A DNA stretch of 62,000 nt from Zygnema cylindricum. Its lineage: Eukaryota > Streptophyta > Zygnematophyceae > Zygnematales > Zygnemataceae. A program made the position numbers and the translations under genes. Positions 54,850 through 62,000 of this stretch are shown here, one piece after another. The stretch's first letter is position 1. Each line of letters starts with the position of its first letter. The notes beneath the pieces were generated by a model. It saw only the letters and a program-made list of their open reading frames with translations. It was not told the origin of the DNA and did no database searches. The DNA lies in assembly GCA_037447655.1 (NCBI GenBank), contig JBBHKE010001433.1:1-62000 (forward strand), given 5' to 3'.

Positions 54850-56122
54850 TTAATTAGTGGTGACTATTATCCCATTCCCATACTCTATCTCTACAGTAGG
54901 GATCTTTCTCATTTTGGTAAACAATGGTTTTTCTCTACACATATGTATAGAGGCTCCTGAATCAATAATCCATCATTCTTCAGGAGCTTCTCTTACTCCA
55001 CCGAAAGCACACTTTTGCCTCCTTGGAATCTCCGGCTCACCTTTCACCTGCAACTCCTCGTTGAGGAGAAGTTCTCCATCTTCCTTATCGAAGTCCTCTG
55101 TGATGACTTGTGTTGCTATAAATGCCTTCTTTTTCTTTGCGGTTGGTTTTCTGACCTGTTCCTCTTTCAATCTCAACTCTGATAGTTTAGTACACTCCGC
55201 CATGTAATCTCATGGCTTCTTACAAAAGTGACAAAGCCCGTTCGGAGGCCTCGATCCAGATCCTTCCGATTGATTTCCTCTTCCCCCTCCACCAAAGTTT
55301 CCATAAGGTTTCTTAAAATCCTTATCGCCCCAATTAGTTCCAGCAGCCAATGCCTGAACACTCTTTCCTCCTCTACGAATCTCAATTGTGTTTTCCTGAA
55401 CTAAAATCATTCCCAAAACGGAGTTCCAGATCCATCGATGATCTAACAAGTCTTGAACCTTATTAACAATGTTTTTATAATCATCTCGGAGTTTTATCAA
55501 CAAAATATTCACCTTCTATTTCTCAGTTTCTCTTTTCTCTACACTCTCCAACTCCATAAATAACCCGGCCAAGTCATTCAAAAAATCTAACACCTTTCCC
55601 CCTTTGTACACATATGCCTGTACCTTCTTATCTGCCAGCTTTTGCTGCTGAATCGTACCACTCTTGTAAATGATGACAAAATCCTCCCTCTACTTGTCCG
55701 CCCTCTCCACATGAAGATGAGGTGTAGCCACTGCTTGGGTGAGATGCCCGAGAATAAAATGAGTCACAACAGTATTGTTGAAATCCCAGATTTCACTATC
55801 ATTAGCCTCGGTTTTCTGAACACCTGCTGCCAAAACCGATCCAGTAGGCATCGCTGTAAGTTTTTCCTTCCCCTTCTCCTTCCCTATGTTCGACACGATG
55901 TTCTCTCCAACATCCTCTTTTGCCTCTGCCCGCGCAGATCCTCTTGTGAACCGAGATCCTTCAAACCCTGGTGGAACTCCCAATTTTGCGGATGGCCGAC
56001 ACACACGACCACTTACAATGCCCCATAGCCGTTTTTCAACTAGTGCACCATTTATCATGGTTTCCCAATAAATGAACCTTGTTCCATTTAAAATGGGCAC
56101 TCTAGAGGGCGGGCCCATAACC
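54850..56122 (-). pseudogene. gag: gag and protease N-terminus of element IX (broken)
   Basis: The gag frame 55690-56118 starts MGPPSRVPILNGTRFIYWET, followed by VEKRLWGIVSGRVCRPSAKL. The UBN2 body is in other frames (MNILLIKLRDDYKNIVNKVQ near 55500). The zinc knuckle near 55230 reads CHFCKKP, stop, DYMAEC, so His is lost and a stop interrupts it. The protease active site near 54960 is degraded (MDYXFRSLYTYV region); the following YGNGIIVTTN is kept. Confidence 0.82.
56111..56122 (-). other. Primer-binding site of element IX, half-tRNA type
   Basis: GGTTATGGGCCC directly follows the 5' LTR. All 12 bases are complementary to the initiator tRNA-Met anticodon arm. The gag ATG lies inside. Confidence 0.65.
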
Positions 56123-57087
56123 TATAATTCTGTGACCTCCATTGGTACACAGAATGTCCAACTTATGTGAAGCCTCCATGATAGTATATACACTTTTTAC
56201 TTTGACAATGAATAAGTCCCACCCTAGGAAGTAAAATCTTTGATTAACTAAACCCATTGTAGCATGGACTCCCCTGAGTTTGCAGCAAAAAGAATCACTG
56301 AATTTGCTCACCTGAGCATTAAGTTATGGCTGACCAAAGTTGGTCCATAAAACAAGTGCACTCTGGGAGAGAGGTTGAAAAACCAAAAATATTCTAAGTC
56401 CTAAGCTACCTCTCTAAGCCTACTACTAAGGTACTTCGACCAATCATAAGAATGTAAAGTAGAAGAAGGTACTGGTACTGCTTTACTTCTTGTACGGCCA
56501 TAGTATGGTATGGCCCTTCCGCTGACACGTGTCAGTTCTGGAGCCGTAGTTGCTCCTTCCGTGATATCCGTTGTTCAACCATATGTTGCCACGTGTCATC
56601 CACCGACATGTGATCCGCAAACCGCCAAATGGCTATTCCGGTATTCCGGCTCCACCGTGAGCCGTTCGATCATATCTAGACATTTGATTTCGTCCGTCGA
56701 AATTAAATGTTAATTAGTATATTTCGTGCGGTCCCGATTTCGTGCGGACCTGTATGTTTCCATGCATAAATCGTCCCGTAAGTAGTTAAATGAAATGTCC
56801 GGCGCGGTATAGCTTTAAATAAATATCGCGCCATGTGCTTGTAACGAATTCTTTAAGACTTACTGGATAAGGCGCACGGCTGGTCCGTATAGTGATCATC
56901 TAGAGGTCACAGGATCAAGTCCCATAAGGAGCAGTATATATTTTGCAGAAAAAACTGTCCTGATCTGCCTGTCTCCTTGAGTTGCAACAGGCAGCCATGG
57001 CAGTCTGCAGGACCTCAATGACTACGACAAGTATAAGGGCTGTAGTAAGTCTACAAGAAAAACTACAAAATACCTCTCTTTTCAACA
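56123..57087 (-). repeat. 5' LTR of element IX (965 bp)
   Basis: It runs TGTTGAAAAGAGAGG (57087) to CACAGAATTATA (56123). It contains a plus-strand tRNA-Arg-like module (56864-56922, TGGATAAGGCG and GGATCAAGTCC) and ends with ATGGAGGTCACAGAATTATAG, the LTR-encoded gag start, which in this copy has a TAG just before the primer site. Confidence 0.9.
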
Positions 57088-58140
57088 CTCCCAAATATCG
57101 CTTGCCATAATTGAGGCCATCTCCTCATTGATGGCTGTCTTCCACCGATTTCTTTCGGGACAAGTCATCGCCTCTCCATAAGTGTGACGTTCATCTTGAT
57201 GAGATAGTTTAGTTACCTTGTTGTTAACCTGTTTTTCTTACATTCTTTTGCTACTTCTCCTTCCCCCCTCAAAATTTGAGGCTGGAATAGATCGTTCTCG
57301 TGGATTCTTTTGAACAAACTCGGCTTCTCCCTTATCCCTTGATTCTGAATCAATTTCCACCACGTCTTCCGCTTCCAGTAGAGTTCTCACTGGAGTTTCC
57401 ACAGCCCATTCCTTTTCGGTCTGATTTGTACCTGCAAGAATGTTATCTTCTCTAAAACCTGGATAGTTTTGGAAGCTCAAAGTCATCGGAATTTTTTGAC
57501 TCAAATCTGATTTTTACTAACTTTGTATATTTGAAGGGATCCATAGACTTTCTATCATCCATAACTACTAGATGCTTTACTAAAACTATATCTTCCCTTT
57601 TTAGATCATAAACTGTATATCCTTTAACATCCTTATCATATCCTAATAAGTATCCCCGTTTTCCTTTAGGATCTAGCTTCCAATTAAAGCGATCTGTATC
57701 AAGACTGAATACTTGACTGCCGAAAACCTTTAAGTGAGATATGTCTGGTTTCCGGCCTGTTTATCTCTCATAAGATGTTTGATCTTTTATAGCTGAAGTA
57801 AGAACTCTATTTTTGAGGTAGTTAGCACAGTTCATTGCTTTTGCCCAAAACCTTTTTTCTATCTTCTTATCTGACAACATACTTCTAGCACTATTACTTA
57901 GTGTTATATTTATCCTTTCAGCTACCCCATTATATTCCAGATTTTCTGGAACTATCTTTTGGTGTTGGACCCCTTCTTCCCTCAAAAAATCCTCAAACTG
58001 GTTAGAAGTAAACTCTCAACTATTGTCACTCTTTATTCTCTTGATTGGAGTTTCATGGAGTTTTTCGCTTCAAGCTTTATATTGTCTAAAACAATCCTAA
58101 GCTTCGGACTTGTTTTTCAAAAAATACACTCGGGAATACC
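57088..58140 (-). pseudogene. copia fragment X: integrase core to RT start
   Basis: It reads YSRVYFLKNKSEA, KRIKSDNS, FTSNQFEDFLREEGVQHQKI, NGVAERINITLSNSARSM, KRFWAKAMNCANYLKNR, HLKVFGSQVFSLDTDRFNWK, VYDLKREDIVLVKHLVVMDD, then the linker (57238-57504) and RT start CPERNRWKTAINEEMASIMA, where the LTR of element IX cuts in. The right end is fused to the RT of element XI at about 58140. It is closely related to VI and IX. Confidence 0.85.
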
Positions 58141-61100
58141 ACCTTTGACGAAACTCTGTTGGTGTTACACATCCTTTTGCCCCCCGCATTCCATATTCAT
58201 CTAACATGTTTCCAATAGCCTCCTTTTGAGTCAATTTTATTAATCTGTTTTTCCTGTCCCTTTCTACTTGAATACCCAAAATATATTTTGCCTCACCGAG
58301 GTCTTTCATCTCGAACCGTGATTTCAAAGCAGTTTTAATTTTGTTAATTTCAGCCATTGATTTGCTGACTAATAGTAAATCATCTACGTATACCGCTATA
58401 TATACTATTCCATCCTCACCTTGTAGAACATAGACAGAGTGATCAGAGCTTATCCTTTTAAAGCCTAGACTTGTTAAGAATTCATCAAGTTTTAGATTCC
58501 ATTGCCTCGGGGCCTGTTTTAGGCCGTACAACGATTTTAGCAGTTTACATACTAAATGCTATTTTCCTGCTTCAGCATACATTTCAGGCTGCTGCATGTA
58601 AATGGTCTCTTCTAGTTCTCCATGCAAAAAGGCTGTCTTTACATCCATTTGATGGATTTCCATATCTTCTATAGCAGCTAGAGATAGCAAAATCCTAACT
58701 GTTGGAAATCTTACAACAAAAGTTTCTTCAAAGTCAATTCCTTCCTTTTGGTTATAACCCTTTGCCACAAGTCTAGCCTTGTATCGTTCAATGGTATTAT
58801 TTAGATTTAATTTCACCTTGAATACCCATTTGCTGCCAATCGCTTTTCGATCTGGAGGGAGGTCCACAAGCTCCCATGTCTGAGCCTCCATGGTCGACTT
58901 CATTTCATCGTTTGCCGCCTCGATCCAGTGATTCCGCTCCGGTGAGGAGAAGGCTTCCCGGATGGTCAGAGGCTCCCCTGAGGCTGCCGAGTACGCAAAG
59001 TGAGAACTTGCTTGCAGGCGGCTACTGGATCTTCTTCCCCCTAGAAATTTTGAGGCTGAAATTGTCGGATCGCGTGCGTTGCGCTTGTTGCGCTGGTTGC
59101 GATCCGTAGGCACTGACTGCTCTTGTTGCGCTTCGAAACGAACTTGTTGCGGAACCCAATTATTGTCCGACTCTGGTGGAGCCACTGGTGAAATTTGTAT
59201 CTGTGGGACTATATTATGGATGCTATCTAAAATGACATATTCTTGTACTTTTCGCTGCTTCTGCTGCTCTGTCATTTTAAATAAGTCTATCGAGTCTAGT
59301 TCATCTTTCACAACTATATTCCTGGCGACAATGATTTTCTGTCTTTCAAAAACAAAGACTCTATAACCTTTAGAGTGGTCATCATATCCTAACAAAATCC
59401 CCGGCAATCCCTTAGGTTCCATTTTCCATCTATCATTAGACGTATCCAAAATAAACCATTTACTTCCAAAGACCTTGAAGTGACTGACATCCGGTTTTCT
59501 GCCCGTCCAGATCTCATAAGGAGTGGTGTCTACGGATCTTGATCCTATCCTATTTTTGATATAAACTGCACAATTTAACGCTTCAGCCCAGAATTTCGGA
59601 TCTACATTTTTATCCGCAAGCATGGACCTAGAGCTCTCTGTGATAGTTCTATTTAGTCTTTCTGAGACCCCATTCTGTTCCGGAGAGTATGGGATAGCTA
59701 GTTTGTGACTGATACCTTCATTGAGTAAGAAATTTTCAAACTCTTTTGACATATATTCTCCGCCATTATCCGATCTGAGCTCCAGAATTGGCCGACCGTG
59801 TAATTTCTCCGCCCACGCTTTGTAGTGTTGAAAGTGAGTGAACACTTCACTTTTTTCTTTCATGAAGTAGACCTTAGTAAACCTCGAAAAATCATCTTTA
59901 AATGTAACCATATATTTCATCCCCCCGGCAGATTGTACCTTTGCAGGGCCGAAAACATCAGAATGAATGAGTTGCAAGAGTTTAGTAGATCTGTGTTCAG
60001 ACTCCTGAGGAAACGGTAATCTATGTATTTTTCCTAATGCACATCCATCACACGTTTTAGGTGACTGGTTTGACAGGGTGACTCCTTCCACTTTACCAGC
60101 AGTGACCATCTTTTTCATACTTTCATAATTCACATGGCCTAACCTTTTATGCCACAGCTCATCTGAGGATAATGCACCGGAATACAAAACATCATTTTCT
60201 TTATTATCGGGCATATCCATTCGATACATTTTGCTGGCATCTCTAGTTCCCGTAACCGCAATTTTCCCATTTTTGCTAACAACCTGCCTGCCGTGTTTCA
60301 GATTGACCTCAAATCCTTTACTTTCTACCAAAGACGTTGAGAACAATTTTTTTTTAAAATCTGGGACATAAAGGACATTATGAAGAGTTCTCTCAACAGC
60401 TTTGCCCTCCCAATCAACTAGCAGGGAGACATCGCCTACAGCCCGGGTTTGCACACTCATTCCACATGCATAGTAGATATTTTTCTCTGGTGTTGATGTC
60501 AGATTTTTGAAAACTGCCTTGTTCCAGCACATGTGGGCCGATGCTCCCGTGTCCATTATCCATCCATTGTCTTTAGCGCCCTCCATCGCTGCCGCCATTG
60601 CAAATAGATCATCATCCTCCTCATTAGAGAGTGAGAGAGACTCGTCATGATGAGATGAAGACGCCGAAAATAGTGCATTTCCTCGTTGTGACGATCCCGT
60701 GAAGCCTTGATGAAACTGGCTCTGCTGCCAACCAGGCCTATATAGACCTGTTTCATTAGCCTTTTTAAGCTTAGGACAAAATTTGTATCCATGACCTTTT
60801 TCATTACAATAAAAACAGCCATTGAAGGATTGTCTATTTCCTCTTTGATAAAATTGTCTAAACTGATTCTGGTTCTGATTAAACTGACTTCTCTGCTGAT
60901 TAGAATGACCTTTTTTGTCAAATTCTGTGTTAAATGCCTCTACGTGTTTTTCACCATTCAGAATTTTAGAATCTGCCTCCTCTTCCAATATCAAATTAAT
61001 AGCTAACTGTAGTGTCCAGCTAGCTTTATCTTTTTGTTTCAGCCTATCAGACGCTGCTCTCATAGTATTAGGAAGACCCCTCATTAGCAAAGCAGCCTGC

Positions 61101-61570
61101 TGAAACTGAGGAAAAGATCCGCCTGCACAAGCATGAGAATCTATTAGTATTCGAAATTTGTTACAATATTCAGCCATTGTGCCACTCGTGTATTTGTAGT
61201 CCCAAATTCGTCCAGCCAAAAATAGCTCTTCCTGTACATTAGCCTTTTCAAAATCATCCTTGAGAGATTTCCAGATATCGATCGCCTTTTTCATTTTTAT
61301 CCGTGACATAGCCAATTCTTCTGAAATACAAAACTTCAGAATTGACCGAGCTTGCGAATTTTTCTTTGACCACGACGGATCTGATTCCGCCAGTGAACCA
61401 TCCAAAATATCCAAGAGATTAACATTTTCGAAGTGTGTTTCCACCATATCCGCCCAATACGCGTATTTTTCTCCTGAGAAAATAGGAATTCTTGATGAAA
61501 GGCCCATAACCTGTTGTTCTACAACCACCGGTGCAGGTGGAGGAGCAGCAGTAGTAGTGGAAGTAGACAT
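58141..61570 (-). pseudogene. gag-pol: copia element XI gag-pol, nearly intact (one stop, fused 3' end)
   Basis: From ATG 61570 the frame is open for about 1000 codons: gag (VPIFSGEKYAYW-like start, UBN2 body MAEYCNKFRILIDSHACAGG), zinc knuckle CFYCNEKGHGYKFC near 60810, protease WIMDTGASAHMC near 60550, integrase HKRLGHVNYESMKK, C-x-x-C, HSDVFGPAKV, LRSDNGGEYMSKEFENFLLN, QNGVSERLNR, KFWAEALNCAVYIKNR, then RT SKWVFKVKLNLNNTIERYKA and HQMDVKTAFLHGELEETIYM. A single TAG at 58559-58561 interrupts it. The same frame then continues with SLYGLKQAPRQWN and AVYVDDLLLVSKS. FAPVV is shortened to FVV (two residues missing). At about 58140 the frame passes into integrase text of fragment X. RNase H and the 3' LTR are missing. 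Confidence 0.92.
61501..61511 (-). other. Candidate primer-binding site of element XI, half-tRNA type
   Basis: GGTTATGGGCC follows ...GAACAACA, a plausible LTR end, and matches the initiator tRNA-Met anticodon arm over 11 bases. It lies inside the gag frame (codons for V-M-G). Confidence 0.5.
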
Positions 61571-62000
61571 AATCTCACTCACATAAGCTTATCAAGAATC
61601 CTATCAAACAGCTGTTTTCTACAGCTCACCAAATCTGATACAATGAACCAAATTGCTTCACACTATACCACAGTATAGAATATCACAAGGGCTGACAACT
61701 CCCAAAGTTTCAGCTCAATTGATCCAACATACACCAAGATATGCAACTCAGAAGTTTCCCAAAAACAGTCTGCAGATTACACAGTCTGGAAGTCTGGATA
61801 CATAAAATGTTCTACGTCCTAAGTCTTATACTCTTCACTTAGTTGTACTTCAACATAGTGCTGTGCCGCTGATACAAGTGTTCCTACAAGATACGTCCAA
61901 AAGAACTAAACTGCCACTAAGGATTAAGTGCACCTGATCACGCTAAAACTAATCTATCATTGCACACTCAATATGACTAAGAATCCTATACAGGTTATTT
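61512..62000 (-). repeat. Probable 5' LTR of element XI (continues beyond the window)
   Basis: If the primer site is as above, the LTR ends at 61512 and would contain the first 20 gag codons, including the ATG at 61570. The upstream DNA is AT-rich and non-coding. The start of the LTR is outside the window and no second copy is available, so this is inferred from elements II, VI and IX. Confidence 0.45.

Larger units (their letters stand above)
51053..57087 (-). mobile_element. Ty1/copia element IX, 3' LTR truncated
   Basis: The full 5' LTR is at 56123-57087 and a 505-bp 3' LTR piece (U3 side) at 51053-51557. Between them are gag, protease, integrase, RT and RNase H on the minus strand. It interrupts RT of fragment X on the right (reading EEMASIMASDIWE, where NTWEL is expected). 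The left end abuts gypsy VIII without a matching flank, so that end is rearranged. Confidence 0.88.

Noticed and set aside
61629-61652. Minus-strand TGTATCAGATTTGG as a conventional primer site for element XI
   Set aside because: It resembles TGGTATCAGAGC, but it lies upstream of the gag ATG by about 60 bp with no supporting LTR end, and the GGTTATGGGCC site fits the anatomy of elements II, VI and IX better. It remains an alternative until the second LTR is seen.

Overview
This is a gene-poor stretch of plant nuclear DNA built almost entirely from decayed, nested LTR retrotransposons. I recognise no intact host gene and no rRNA gene, canonical tRNA gene or CRISPR array. A land plant is suggested by dense Ty1/copia elements, one Ty3/gypsy element, TA-flanked miniature inverted-repeat elements, and a single 72-nt leucine-rich-repeat exon with plant-type splice sites. 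A fossil of a nucleocytoplasmic large DNA virus (NCLDV) at 15.5-18.0 kb would fit a seed-free lineage (moss, lycophyte, fern or relative), where such insertions are known, but the species is not identified. A run of ten N at 45261-45270 is an assembly gap.

Layout. 0.1-11.4 kb: an old copia element (I), split inside reverse transcriptase by a 6.7 kb copia element (II) with LTRs and a 5-bp target duplication. 11.4-15.4 kb: non-coding DNA with inverted repeats and a 216-bp MITE. 15.48-17.56 kb: a broken viral-type trifunctional mRNA capping enzyme (RNA triphosphatase, guanylyltransferase, N7-methyltransferase), converging with what looks like the C-terminus of a viral RNA polymerase subunit 2 at 17.75-18.0 kb. 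18.0-23.0 kb: a 1.8 kb pyrimidine tract and a 1.0 kb purine tract flanking a minus-strand copia pol remnant (III). 23.1 kb: the lone LRR exon. 24.7-26.6 kb: copia remnant IV. 26.8-28.7 kb: a minisatellite, a GGT microsatellite and a tRNA-like sequence. 29.1-39.0 kb: minus-strand copia V, split in RT by full-length copia VI (6.46 kb, TSD visible). 39.0-43.5 kb: plus-strand copia VII without a 3' end. 43.5-45.0 kb: hairpin-forming tandem repeats and MITEs. 45.3-46.4 kb: two LTR fragments. 46.4-51.05 kb: truncated Ty3/gypsy VIII. 51.05-57.09 kb: minus-strand copia IX. 57.09-58.14 kb: fragment X. 58.14-62.0 kb: copia XI, the best preserved, with a gag-pol frame broken by one stop.

Elements II, V, VI, VII and IX are one copia lineage with unusual anatomy. 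Their LTRs are about 1 kb. The LTR carries what looks like the gag start codon close to its 3' end. The sequence straight after the 5' LTR, GGTTATGGGCCC, matches the complement of the anticodon arm of initiator tRNA-Met, not its 3' end, which suggests half-tRNA priming as in Drosophila copia. The U3 regions carry an antisense tRNA-Arg-like module with pol III A- and B-box-like motifs. The gypsy element has the ordinary TGGTATCRGAGC site.

Short tandem duplications (24-336 bp) recur in LTRs, pol genes and the viral fossil, which suggests a local or genome-wide tandem-duplication mutational habit.
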